14,655 bases of DNA from the NCBI RefSeq assembly GCF_030382115.1, contig NZ_JAUDRJ010000003.1, positions 807,351 to 822,005 on the forward strand, given 5' to 3'. The position numbers and the translations under genes were made by a program. Shown here in pieces: positions 1 through 6,473 of the stretch. Source of the DNA: Nostoc sp. GT001 (GTDB lineage: Bacteria > Cyanobacteriota > Cyanobacteriia > Cyanobacteriales > Nostocaceae). The notes under the pieces are model-generated. The model worked only from the letters and a program-made list of their open reading frames with translations, did not search any database and was not told the DNA's origin. Numbering within the stretch: the stretch's first letter is position 1; every line of letters starts with the position of its first letter.

Positions 1-78
1 AACATCTAATCTAGCTACTATTTGCAGAAGATATAATATATTAGGCATGAGCGATGTTATGTGATATGATTGCCTTAA

Positions 79-94
79 CGCTTTTGTGAAAGCG
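79..94. other. short perfect hairpin upstream of tRNA-Pro
   Basis: A 6-bp stem (CGCTTT/AAAGCG) closes a TGTG loop and runs straight into a HIP1 octamer at 94-101. It could be the terminator of a gene lying left of the window, but no clear T-run follows on either strand, so the role is open. Nothing else in positions 1-147 looks coding. Confidence 0.3.
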
Positions 95-147
95 CGATCG
101 CTTTGATGGAAAGCTAAAACTAAACCCAAAAAAGCGGATGAGTATAA

Positions 148-221
148 CGGGATGTAGCGCAGCTTGGTAGCGCGCCTGCTTTGGGAGCAGGATGCCGCAG
201 GTTCAAATCCTGTCATCCCGA
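148..221 (+). tRNA. trnP-UGG: tRNA-Pro (anticodon UGG)
   Basis: This is a complete 74-nt cloverleaf. The acceptor stem is CGGGATG (148-154) paired with CATCCCG (214-220), with discriminator A at 221. The anticodon stem CCTGC/GCAGG (175-179/187-191) encloses a loop whose anticodon TGG lies at 182-184, so it decodes proline CCN codons. The T arm (GCAGG, TTCAAAT, CCTGT) is intact. CCA is not encoded. The following DNA is AT-rich, and an IS1-family element lies 44 bp downstream without disrupting the gene. Confidence 0.95.
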
Positions 222-258
222 TTTAATTAATTAATATAGTTAATAGTTAGAGCAGTTA

Positions 259-265
259 GGTAGGT
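259..265. repeat. left target-site duplication of the IS1-family element
   Basis: The heptamer GGTAGGT directly abuts the left inverted repeat and is repeated exactly at 1019-1025 against the right one. It marks the original insertion point. Confidence 0.75.
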
Positions 266-1018
266 GGCGTTGCATAATGGCGGTATGAATCATACTGAAA
301 CTGGAACATCCCAAAACTTGAGATAGTGAAGTAGCAATCGAATCGAGTATTTCAGCATTTGTGCTGATTTGGAATAACATAGCGTTTTTCGATGCAATCG
401 AGCGAGATAGTGGCGCAACCGGGTGTTTTCCCCCTCAACTCGTGTCATGTAAGTCTTGCTCACAATCTGGTCGCCCTCTGGAATAAAGCCTGGATAGACC
501 AACCATCCATCCGTGACATAGAAATAGCACTGCCAAGTACCTACAATATCCCATAACGGTCGAAAAGTTTCGGCGCTATGGTCGCCCAAAACCCACGCTA
601 AAATACCTTGTGTGAAGTGGTTCACTGCTGTCCAAAGCCAAACTTTGTTTTTTGAGCCGACGAACGTTTCTAGTTCATCGAGTTCGCCAACTTCTGGAAT
701 TGTCTCTGGATCATAAACATCAGGTAGCAGTTCTCCTACAAGTTTTACCCAAGTAATCAATGTCGTGTGATGCACACCTTTGACCCGTTCAATGCCACGA
801 AATCCCATACCATTAACGTACATTTTCAGGCATTCCCGTTTCACTTCATCACTGTATCCTTGAGGTGGTTCGTACCGATCAATAAATTGGCGATCGCAAT
901 TACAGCAAATGTGATTCTGTTTACCTCTTTTATTTCCGTTCTTACGGATATGAGACGACCCACAACGCGGACATTCCATCCAGTTTTACCTCAATTCATA
1001 CCGCCATTATGCAACGCC
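266..1018 (-). mobile_element. IS1-family insertion sequence, complete (753 bp)
   Basis: The element is bounded by 25-bp inverted repeats that match perfectly (266-290 and 994-1018) and by a 7-bp direct repeat GGTAGGT on both sides (259-265 and 1019-1025). Inside is one intact transposase gene on the minus strand, whose stop codon overlaps the last base of the left repeat. The size fits the IS1 family (about 0.7-0.8 kb). Perfect ends and an uninterrupted reading frame suggest a recent insertion that may still be mobile. The direct repeat is slightly shorter than the 8-10 bp usually reported for IS1, so the true tip may differ by a base or two. Confidence 0.88.
290..979 (-). CDS. IS1-family transposase, single reading frame
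   Basis: This 229-aa DDE transposase catalyses cut and strand transfer of the surrounding element. An N-terminal zinc finger is visible as CPRC (residues 3-6) paired with CCNC (25-28), as in IS1 InsA, followed by a helix-turn-helix-like segment near 43-80. The catalytic core has the IS1 InsB signature: D101 in DELETFVG, D157 in VTDGW, and E182 in the TRVEGEN stretch, followed by LRHYLARLHRKTL. In E. coli IS1 the InsA and InsB parts are joined by a -1 frameshift, whereas here they form one continuous frame, as in several IS1 members from other bacteria and archaea. A GAGG ribosome-binding site lies about 9 nt before the ATG at 977-979. No residue looks lost, so the enzyme is probably functional. 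Confidence 0.93.
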   Translation of the reverse strand: MECPRCGSSHIRKNGNKRGKQNHICCNCDRQFIDRYEPPQGYSDEVKRECLKMYVNGMGFRGIERVKGVHHTTLITWVKLVGELLPDVYDPETIPEVGELDELETFVGSKNKVWLWTAVNHFTQGILAWVLGDHSAETFRPLWDIVGTWQCYFYVTDGWLVYPGFIPEGDQIVSKTYMTRVEGENTRLRHYLARLHRKTLCYSKSAQMLKYSIRLLLHYLKFWDVPVSV

Positions 1019-1025
1019 GGTAGGT
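1019..1025. repeat. right target-site duplication of the IS1-family element
   Basis: Exact copy of GGTAGGT at 259-265, abutting the right inverted repeat of the element. Confidence 0.75.
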
Positions 1026-1476
1026 TTTATTTGCTAACATCTGCAATTTAATTGGATATTTTTATGGAGAAGACCAATTAAGCTGTTTTCCTGTTGAGGC
1101 TTAACAGGTAAATTTTGCAGTTAAGTAGTAAGGTGATTTTTAACACTGAGCTTTGTATAGATTTGAGAAGATATTAAAGCAATCGCAGATGGAACGATTG
1201 ATTAACTAATAGCGTCAACTAATTTTAGAAAAAGCCGATAAAATGGCATTTATCATCTCCAAGGTTGGAGAGATGGAGAGAGTTTTTGCTGTTTGAGAAG
1301 ACATATAATAAGCATCTACGGCATTTCGCGGTCATATAGCGAAGCAAAACCTCGAAAAACACAACGTTAGCACAGCCAATTTGTGAAAACGATACTACAG
1401 TAACTATAAATAGTTAGGGAACATTGGATTTTGACCGTTGAGCTTAACACTCAACCTCAACGCGCATAATGAATTT
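1026..1476. other. non-coding stretch between IS1 element and Tic22-like gene
   Basis: No convincing reading frame is present. The region is AT-rich and holds several short dyads: CCTGTT/AACAGG with a 7-nt loop (1090-1108), TCTCCA/TGGAGA with a 4-nt loop (1256-1271), AACTAT/ATAGTT around AA (1402-1415), and GTTGAG/CTCAAC with a 7-nt loop (1437-1455). A TATAAT hexamer occurs at 1304-1309 without a well-placed -35 box. These may be leader structures or decayed sequence, and no function can be assigned. Confidence 0.5.
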
Positions 1477-1505
1477 TTCACAACTGAAATAGATTGCTAT
1501 ATAAC
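1477..1505 (+). promoter_or_regulatory. candidate sigma70-type promoter for the Tic22-like gene
   Basis: TTCACA (1477-1482) and TATAAC (1500-1505) each match five of six consensus bases and are spaced by 17 bp. Transcription would start near 1512, about 65 nt before the ATG at 1577. This is a pattern match only. Confidence 0.4.
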
Positions 1506-1576
1506 TAAAGCTAGTTGGTGCTGTGCAAATCCAACCATTTGTTAATTTAATTGGACTATTGATGCGAGGAGCAGTC

Positions 1577-2404
1577 ATGAAATCATTTATTCGCTTAGGC
1601 GCAACATTGGGTATAGCTGGCAGTGTATTTTTAACGGGGCTTTCAGGAATAGGCAATCTACCAGGAATGGGCAATCTAGAGGCGATCGCTCTGCCACAAG
1701 ATCAGGTAGTGAAAAAGCTCCAAGAAGTGCCTGTATTCACGCTCACCAATCCTAAAGGCGAATTCGTAGTTCTTTCGAGAAACAACGCAAACAACGCATC
1801 CAAGCCTGTATCACAAGTGGGATTTTTTATTAGCAAGCAAGATGCTCAAAAATTCCTTGACAATCGCCTCAAAAAAGAAAATCCCCAGTTAGCAAGCACT
1901 CTACAGGTTAGACCTTTGTCCTTGGCAGACTACTATAAAATAGTCCAAGAAAGCAAAAAGAAATCAGATTCTGTGATTTATACTTTAGTGCCGACGCAAC
2001 AGCAAGTAGCCTCGGCAACAAGTATGCTCAATCAAAATGGTAAAAAGGGAGAGCAATTCAATGGTATTCCCTTATTTGTACCTAAATTTAAGAAAGATAA
2101 TAGCTATTTGACTATTCCCCTTGCTAAAGGTAATGAACGATACATCCCTTTCTTTTTTGAGAAAGAACAAGCAGTGGCTCTGTTAGAAGAATTCAAAAAA
2201 GCCGTGCCAAAGGAAGGAGCCAATACTGAAATTCAGGTGGTGGATTTGTACGGTGTTATGGAAGCTCTCAATAGCAGCAGCGATCCTAGTATCAATAAAA
2301 TTGTTCTGTATCCATCACGGGAGTCGATCAACTTTATTCGCTCCCTGGCGCCAAATCAATCACCCGCTGCCAAGCCAGCTCCTGCCGCCGCTCCGAAAAA
2401 ATAA
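1577..2404 (+). CDS. Tic22-family exported protein
   Basis: The product is a 275-aa cyanobacterial relative of chloroplast Tic22. In cyanobacteria this family is periplasmic/thylakoid-associated and has been linked to outer-membrane biogenesis as a chaperone-like factor. Residues 1-38 form a signal peptide with a basic start (MKSFIR), a hydrophobic core and an Ala-Ile-Ala cleavage site before LPQDQV. Family features include the VPVFTLTN segment near 51-58, VGFFISKQDA, and two similar alpha/beta halves; the second includes GIPLFVPK and YIPFFFEKEQA. The tail (about 260-275) is Ala/Pro/Lys rich. The ATG at 1577 is chosen because GAGGAG (1566-1571) sits just ahead of it and the signal peptide starts there; in-frame GTG 1523 and ATG 1562 would add residues before the signal peptide. 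It is probably transcribed separately from prmC, though only 25 bp separate them. Confidence 0.85.
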   Translation: MKSFIRLGATLGIAGSVFLTGLSGIGNLPGMGNLEAIALPQDQVVKKLQEVPVFTLTNPKGEFVVLSRNNANNASKPVSQVGFFISKQDAQKFLDNRLKKENPQLASTLQVRPLSLADYYKIVQESKKKSDSVIYTLVPTQQQVASATSMLNQNGKKGEQFNGIPLFVPKFKKDNSYLTIPLAKGNERYIPFFFEKEQAVALLEEFKKAVPKEGANTEIQVVDLYGVMEALNSSSDPSINKIVLYPSRESINFIRSLAPNQSPAAKPAPAAAPKK

Positions 2405-2429
2405 CGGATATGCGTTCCAAGGTTGAGAT

Positions 2430-3320
2430 ATGGGGGAGAAACATCTGATAGTCTCTGGTTTACAACTTTGGCAGTGGCGGAATGCAGCTCTCAAAGCAGC
2501 GATCGCCACTGATGTCCCACCAATGGAAGTAGATTGGCTGCTCCTGGAAGTTGCTGGCTTAGACCGTTTGGCACTACGTTTGGAGTCTTTTAAAAACTGG
2601 CCGCAAATTCAACTGCAATTGCCGCTAGAAGAGTTAGAACAGTTGTGGCAGAGGCGATTAAATGACCGCTTACCAGTGCAATATATTGCGGGAGCTACAA
2701 CTTGGCGTCAGTTTAAAATTGCGGTGTCGAGTGCGGTTTTGATTCCCAGGCCAGAGACAGAGTGTTTAATCGATTTAGCTGAAGCATCTGCTAGCAATGC
2801 TTCAGGACACTGGGCAGATTTGGGTACTGGGAGTGGTGCGATCGCCATCGGATTAGCAGATGTCTTGCCAAAAGCCACAATTCATGCAGTTGATTACAGT
2901 TTAGAGGCTCTGGCGATCGCTCGAACCAACGCTGATAATTTGGGTTTTGCTGACCGGATTCAATTTTATCAAGGTTCCTGGTGGGAGCCACTGGCATTCT
3001 TAAAAGGTCAGTTCAGTGGTATGGTGTCCAACCCTCCTTACATTCCCACCAGCACCTTACCTACTTTGCAACCAGAAGTAGTGAAGCATGAACCACATCT
3101 AGCTTTGGATGGTGGGGCTGATGGCTTAGATTGCATTCGTCATTTGATCGAAGTCTCCCCCAGTTATTTGCAATCGGGTGGCGTCTGGCTAATTGAGATG
3201 ATGACAGGGCAAGCAGATGCAGTGCGAGAACTTTTACAAAATCAAGGTAGCTATTGTAAAATTCAAATTCACGCTGATTTAGCTGGAATTGAACGTTTTG
3301 CCCTAGCCTACAAAAGTTAG
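2430..3320 (+). CDS. prmC: peptide chain release factor N5-glutamine methyltransferase
   Basis: PrmC (HemK) methylates the glutamine of the GGQ motif in release factors RF1 and RF2, using S-adenosylmethionine, which improves translation termination. The 296-aa length is typical. The N-terminal helical domain contains QYIAG (84-88), followed by IPRPETE (105-111). The Rossmann methyltransferase domain shows the SAM-binding motif DLGTGSGAIAI (130-140), an acidic residue in HAVDYS (D155), and the diagnostic NPPY motif (201-204) that positions the glutamine substrate. HEPHLALDGGADGL is also characteristic. It starts 25 bp after the Tic22-like gene and is followed by tsaC after 63 bp, a neighbourhood also known from other bacteria. 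The stop codon lies within the left arm of an inverted repeat, so the last residues may come from that repeat. Confidence 0.95.
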   Translation: MGEKHLIVSGLQLWQWRNAALKAAIATDVPPMEVDWLLLEVAGLDRLALRLESFKNWPQIQLQLPLEELEQLWQRRLNDRLPVQYIAGATTWRQFKIAVSSAVLIPRPETECLIDLAEASASNASGHWADLGTGSGAIAIGLADVLPKATIHAVDYSLEALAIARTNADNLGFADRIQFYQGSWWEPLAFLKGQFSGMVSNPPYIPTSTLPTLQPEVVKHEPHLALDGGADGLDCIRHLIEVSPSYLQSGGVWLIEMMTGQADAVRELLQNQGSYCKIQIHADLAGIERFALAYKS

Positions 3321-3373
3321 GAGTGATGAGTTATGAGTTATGAAATTCTTTACTCCTAACTTCTAACTCCTAA
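3315..3373. repeat. inverted repeat of the GAGTTAGGAGTT family at the prmC 3' end
   Basis: The arm AGTTAGGAGT (3315-3324) is perfectly complementary to 3352-3361, and a second copy of the right-arm motif follows at 3363-3373. Tandem GAGTTAT units fill part of the loop. The prmC stop codon (3318-3320) lies inside the left arm. The same family occurs after pdhB at 8915-9018. It could act as a terminator or mRNA 3'-end stabiliser between prmC and tsaC, but there is no strong T-run after the stem. Confidence 0.7.
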
Positions 3374-3383
3374 TTTTGTAAAT

Positions 3384-3992
3384 ATGACCCAAGTTTCTCT
3401 AATAAATCTAATTAGTGGCGCACGCGCTGGTCTTTTGGTGAGCTTTCCTACGGATACTGTTCCGGCACTTGCAGCGATACCAGAAAAAGCAGCATTAATT
3501 TTTGCGGCGAAGCAACGTAGTCAAGACAAACCTTTGATTTTGATGGCGGCTAGTGCTGAAGATTTGCGGCCGTATGTCAAAGGTAGTGAGAATGAATATA
3601 AAGTTTGGCAAGAGGTAGCAGATAAATATTGGCCAGGAGGGCTGACATTAGTTTTGCCAGCGAGTGAACGCTTACCAAAAGTTATGAATCCCATCGATCC
3701 AACAACAATTGGGATTCGAGTACCAAACAGTGCGATCGCTCAAACTATTTTGGCGCAAACAGGCCCTCTTGCGACCACTAGCGCCAATTTTTCTGGTCAG
3801 CCACCTTTGCAAACAATGACAGAAATTGAGACTCAGTTTCCCCAGGTTTTGACTTTAGCAACGACAGAATACCAGGGTGAAATACAGGGGATAGGTGTAC
3901 CTTCCACCGTTGCAAAATGGACAGGGAGAAATTGGCAAATTTTGCGACAAGGTGCGATCGAGTTAGAGATTTCGAGTGATAACCAAGTATAG
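3384..3992 (+). CDS. tsaC: L-threonylcarbamoyladenylate synthase (TsaC/Sua5/YrdC family)
   Basis: The enzyme makes threonylcarbamoyl-AMP from threonine, bicarbonate and ATP, the first step of the universal t6A modification at position 37 of ANN-decoding tRNAs. The 202 residues match the single-domain TsaC type, without the extra C-terminal domain of Sua5. Visible YrdC-fold signatures are FPTDTVPALA (21-30), the nucleotide-binding KQRSQDKPLILM (43-54), WPGGLTLVLP (83-92), GIRVPNS (110-116), the SAN motif in TTSANFSG (131-138), and PSTV (173-176). No residue looks lost. The start codon has no obvious Shine-Dalgarno sequence. Transcription is probably shared with prmC through the intervening repeat. 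Confidence 0.93.
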   Translation: MTQVSLINLISGARAGLLVSFPTDTVPALAAIPEKAALIFAAKQRSQDKPLILMAASAEDLRPYVKGSENEYKVWQEVADKYWPGGLTLVLPASERLPKVMNPIDPTTIGIRVPNSAIAQTILAQTGPLATTSANFSGQPPLQTMTEIETQFPQVLTLATTEYQGEIQGIGVPSTVAKWTGRNWQILRQGAIELEISSDNQV

Positions 3993-4089
3993 GTAGCTAT
4001 AATGTTGTTTTCATGGTGTTAACAACAGAGAAATCTGAAACTTTAGTTTGCGCTGTTGTACTTCATTAGCAAATTAATAATTGCCAGAT

Positions 4090-5010
4090 ATGAATTGGAG
4101 CAACTGGATATATCTAGGAGTAGGAATAGCACTAGGTATGGTTTTCCGTCAGTTATTTGGGCGAACGCCTAATGTTTCATCTAGCTCATTCCCAGTAGCG
4201 CCATCAGCTGAACAGGATATGTCACTAATATCACAACAGCTACAGCAAACACAGCTGGCATATCTGATGGCAAGGGAAATGAGCCAGTTTAAAGCTGGTT
4301 TTTTGGCGCGGACTACCCATGAATTGCGATCGCCTTTTAATGGTTTGATTGGCTTACATCAATTAATTTTGTCAGATTTGTGTGAAAATCCAGCTGAAGA
4401 GCGAGAATTTATTGCCCAAGCTCACGAGCGAACGCTGAAGTTGCTAAAGCTAATGGATGAAATTCTTAACGTTGCTAGAGCTGAACACGGCACCAATAAA
4501 TTAGATATTCAGCCCAGACCCTTAGCCCAAATTTTAGAGGAGGTTCATGACTTAACTTATATGCTGGCGGCAAATCGCAATTTTCCCTTAAAATTATTAC
4601 CCACCGACACAGAAATTTATGTTTTGACAGATTACCTCTGGCTCCGCCAAGTATTGATAAGTTTAATAGACACTGCCATTACTCAGATGGAGGAAGGCAG
4701 CATTTGTATTTCCACTAGCACTCTACCTACAAATAATTTTGTAAACATTTGGCTAGATTTACCAACCCATGCTGTAGCATCAAGCGAACCGATTGATTTG
4801 CTCAAATTTGAAGATCGGTTGGCTCAGATTGAACAAAAAAAGGCTGCTCTTTCCCCAGGAATGAGACTATTAATCAATCAAACTTTGGTGGAAGTTATGG
4901 GAGGAAAGTTAGAAATCTTGCCCTCGACTACTGTGAAGGAACCACATCAACAGCTTACCAGACTACAAATCTCTATCCCCCTAGTGATTCCTGAAACTGA
5001 ACTTCTGTAG
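4090..5010 (+). CDS. membrane-anchored histidine-kinase-like protein with degenerate ATPase domain
   Basis: The start is taken at ATG 4090, but an in-frame TTG at 4081 would add three residues; neither has a clear ribosome-binding site. The 306-aa product has one N-terminal membrane segment (about 5-23), a short linker, and a HisKA dimerisation domain with an intact H box, THELRSPFNGLIGL, in which H77 is the expected phospho-acceptor. The C-terminal part has the position and rough length of a HATPase domain but lacks its motifs: the N-box region reads SLIDTAI (191-197) where asparagines are expected, no DxGxG is present (DLP near 223), and the G2 region reads SPGMRL (255-260) instead of GxGLGL, although GG before KLEI (271-272) survives. 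ATP binding therefore seems unlikely. It may be a pseudokinase, a phosphotransfer or phosphatase partner, or a scaffold. It lies 97 bp after tsaC, and its 3' end overlaps the convergent GNAT gene. Confidence 0.75.
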   Translation: MNWSNWIYLGVGIALGMVFRQLFGRTPNVSSSSFPVAPSAEQDMSLISQQLQQTQLAYLMAREMSQFKAGFLARTTHELRSPFNGLIGLHQLILSDLCENPAEEREFIAQAHERTLKLLKLMDEILNVARAEHGTNKLDIQPRPLAQILEEVHDLTYMLAANRNFPLKLLPTDTEIYVLTDYLWLRQVLISLIDTAITQMEEGSICISTSTLPTNNFVNIWLDLPTHAVASSEPIDLLKFEDRLAQIEQKKAALSPGMRLLINQTLVEVMGGKLEILPSTTVKEPHQQLTRLQISIPLVIPETELL

Positions 5011-5452
5011 CAGAAACAAAAGCACGGTTAGCTTGATTGTGTAACACCATCGTAGTGGTGCTGTTGGTTTGGAAACCAATCTTTTCGTAGAAACCCTGCT
5101 GGTGAGTAGTCATTAGGTAAACACGCTCAACCGACTTCATCCGGGGATGTCTCAAAACAGTTTCTACTAAATTGCTTCCCAACCCACTATGTTGATACTC
5201 TGGATGAATCACAACATCCCAAATTGTGGCGCGATAGATGCCATCAGATGTTGCTCTAGCAAAGCCAATGAGTCGATCGCTATTCCAGACGGAAATCACT
5301 GGTTCACTATTGGCAATAGCTATACCTAAGTCTTCAATACTGCGTCCCTTTGCCCAGAAAGCGGAAACGTTTAACAGTTCTTGGAGTTGGTAAAGGTCAA
5401 TTTCAGACTTGCGATCGCTAAATTTAATCTGAAGATCGTTCATGTATGGCAT
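4973..5452 (-). CDS. GNAT-family N-acetyltransferase, Ycf52-like
   Basis: This 159-aa member of the Gcn5-related acetyltransferase fold transfers an acetyl group from acetyl-CoA to an unidentified amine. Strand beta-4 is seen in DRLIGFARATSD (59-70), motif A in WDVVIHPEYQHSGLGSNLV (78-96) with the acetyl-CoA pyrophosphate loop QHSGLG (87-92), and motif B in FYEKIGF (121-127). The sequence, including VYLMTTHQQGFYEKIGF, resembles plastid Ycf52/plant plastid GNATs, some of which have been reported as serotonin or protein acetyltransferases, and the related cyanobacterial proteins. The substrate cannot be read from sequence. The first ATG is at 5450-5452; a second in frame at 5441-5443 is possible. 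The last 38 bp overlap the end of the opposite-strand kinase-like gene. Confidence 0.85.
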   Translation of the reverse strand: MPYMNDLQIKFSDRKSEIDLYQLQELLNVSAFWAKGRSIEDLGIAIANSEPVISVWNSDRLIGFARATSDGIYRATIWDVVIHPEYQHSGLGSNLVETVLRHPRMKSVERVYLMTTHQQGFYEKIGFQTNSTTTMVLHNQANRAFVSATEVQFQESLGG

Positions 5453-5516
5453 CCACTTTTAGCAGTATCTTTGAGCAGACATTTGGTGAAATTAAATATG
5501 CATTATTCAGAAATAT

Positions 5517-5547
5517 TGTAGAGACTTAGCACTACTACATCTCTACA
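5517..5547. repeat. REP-like hairpin (TGTAGAGA...TCTCTACA)
   Basis: TGTAGAGA (5517-5524) pairs with TCTCTACA (5540-5547), and the stem continues imperfectly toward the centre. It resembles a palindromic repeat common in Nostoc-type genomes, here with a decayed middle. A short T-rich stretch follows at 5548-5555. Confidence 0.6.
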
Positions 5548-5671
5548 TTCTTTTTCAGCAGATGTCTCGTACAATGTCTAAGCTAGTAATGAAAAGTTGG
5601 TAGTAAGGGACTTGCGTGAAAATAAAGTACCAATAAACCGAGTTTCGACACTATTAACCCGCAGATCCCTA

Positions 5672-5710
5672 AGCACTTTAGTGCTGAGAAAATTAAGGAC
5701 TCAAGTCCTT
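5672..5710. repeat. two adjacent short palindromes
   Basis: AGCACT/AGTGCT around TT (5672-5685) and AAGGACT/AGTCCTT around CA (5695-5710) are both perfect dyads. The tail after the second (ACTACGAA) is part of a sequence I associate with dispersed Nostoc repeats. They lie about 100 bp past the 3' end of the small membrane-protein gene on the minus strand. Confidence 0.55.
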
Positions 5711-5795
5711 ACTACGAAATTGCTTACCCATTAATTTAAACTTTGAGTTAAGTCATATTTTTCTATAAATTGCTGTACGTGTAGAGAAAGAAAAT

Positions 5796-6209
5796 TTAAT
5801 GACAAACCCACTTCCATAGAGGATGAGTTTTTCCCTGTTGACGTATCCGATAAACTTGTTTTTCTAAACGTTGTTTTTCCTGCGGTGGTAGTCCAAGTAG
5901 AATATTCCGACTTTGCCAAACTAAAACAGCAGCAGTCATCCCCAGACAAAAGGCGAGACCGAAGGTAGACAGTGGATGGTAGAATAATCCAAATCTCACT
6001 GCCACCCAGGTAAAATATTGTTGCCACAGAGCAATTTCTGTACGTAGACCCCACAAGGAGACAGGCGCAATCGTCAGCCATAAACAGCCCACAAATAGCC
6101 ACCTGCCATATACTGTTAGCTGATGTAGCCTTTGTACTTGTTGAGCAAACGATGGGTCAGATTTCTCAAAATCTGGGACAGTATTTAATCGTTCTTCCGG
6201 TTGATCCAT
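5796..6209 (-). CDS. hypothetical small membrane protein downstream of secDF
   Basis: I do not recognise this 137-aa product. Its N-terminus is acidic and soluble (about 1-32). Two hydrophobic segments follow: roughly 37-54 (LFVGCLWLTIAPVSLWGL) and 82-100 (TFGLAFCLGMTAAVLVWQS), with an aromatic, tryptophan-rich amphipathic stretch between them. A basic cytosolic-looking tail (about 111-137, rich in Lys/Arg/Gln) ends in WKWVCH. This is consistent with an inner- or thylakoid-membrane protein with both termini on the same side. It follows secF on the same strand after a 264-bp gap holding a candidate terminator and repeats, so co-transcription is uncertain. No Shine-Dalgarno sequence precedes the ATG. 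An overlapping frame in the same strand is longer to the left but has no membrane or compositional logic and was rejected. Confidence 0.7.
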   Translation of the reverse strand: MDQPEERLNTVPDFEKSDPSFAQQVQRLHQLTVYGRWLFVGCLWLTIAPVSLWGLRTEIALWQQYFTWVAVRFGLFYHPLSTFGLAFCLGMTAAVLVWQSRNILLGLPPQEKQRLEKQVYRIRQQGKTHPLWKWVCH

Positions 6210-6221
6210 AGGGGAATAAAT

Positions 6222-6260
6222 GGAGTCAGGATTCAGGAGTCAGGATTCAGAATTCAGAAC
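6222..6260. repeat. 14-bp exact tandem duplication, arm of a wider inverted pair
   Basis: GGAGTCAGGATTCA occurs twice head to tail (6222-6235 and 6236-6249), followed by GAATTCAGAAC (6250-6260). The last 11 bases are perfectly complementary to 6392-6402, and the similarity of the arms extends imperfectly further out. The pair brackets about 130 bp of non-coding DNA between secF and the small membrane-protein gene. Confidence 0.7.
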
Positions 6261-6391
6261 ACTTGACCCATGAAGGGATAGAGTTTTAAGGCAATAATGT
6301 TTGAATTTGCTTTCGCCCACAATTCGGCTTGGTTTTAAACCAATATTCATTACCCAGTCAGACAAAATTCATACTGAATTCTGGCTCCTGA

Positions 6392-6402
6392 GTTCTGAAT
6401 TC
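6392..6402. repeat. complementary arm of the 6250-6260 repeat
   Basis: GTTCTGAATTC is the exact reverse complement of 6250-6260. Positions 6376-6390 add a degenerate match to the tandem unit on the other side. Confidence 0.6.
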
Positions 6403-6407
6403 TTCTT

Positions 6408-6452
6408 AAAAAATTGCAAGGCGTGGGTGAGCAATTCAAAATGCTTTCACCC
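6408..6452 (-). terminator. candidate terminator after secF
   Basis: On the minus strand, GGGTGA (complement of 6447-6452) pairs with TCACCC (complement of 6425-6430), with GCA/TGC extending the stem after a one-base offset. A run of six T follows (complement of 6408-6413). The stem begins 21 bp past the secF stop. The T-run is about 11 nt beyond the stem rather than immediately after it, which lowers confidence. Confidence 0.35.
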
Positions 6453-6473
6453 AATTGTGAAATATACACAAGT

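Larger units (their letters stand above)
5453..5795. other. non-coding gap filled with dyad repeats
   Basis: This 343-bp gap lies between the GNAT start and the stop of the small membrane-protein gene. I see no supported reading frame. It carries three repeat dyads described separately (5517-5547, 5672-5685 and 5695-5710). The AT-rich stretch next to the GNAT start would hold that gene's promoter, but no well-spaced -35/-10 pair was found. Confidence 0.5.

Noticed and set aside
767..1051. 94-codon plus-strand frame crossing the right end of the IS1 element
   Set aside because: It is antisense to the transposase and has no ribosome-binding site.
5731..6102. 123-codon minus-strand frame overlapping the small membrane-protein gene
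   Set aside because: It is a shadow frame, rich in Ser, Thr and Cys and without membrane or domain logic. The 137-aa frame has coherent hydrophobic segments.
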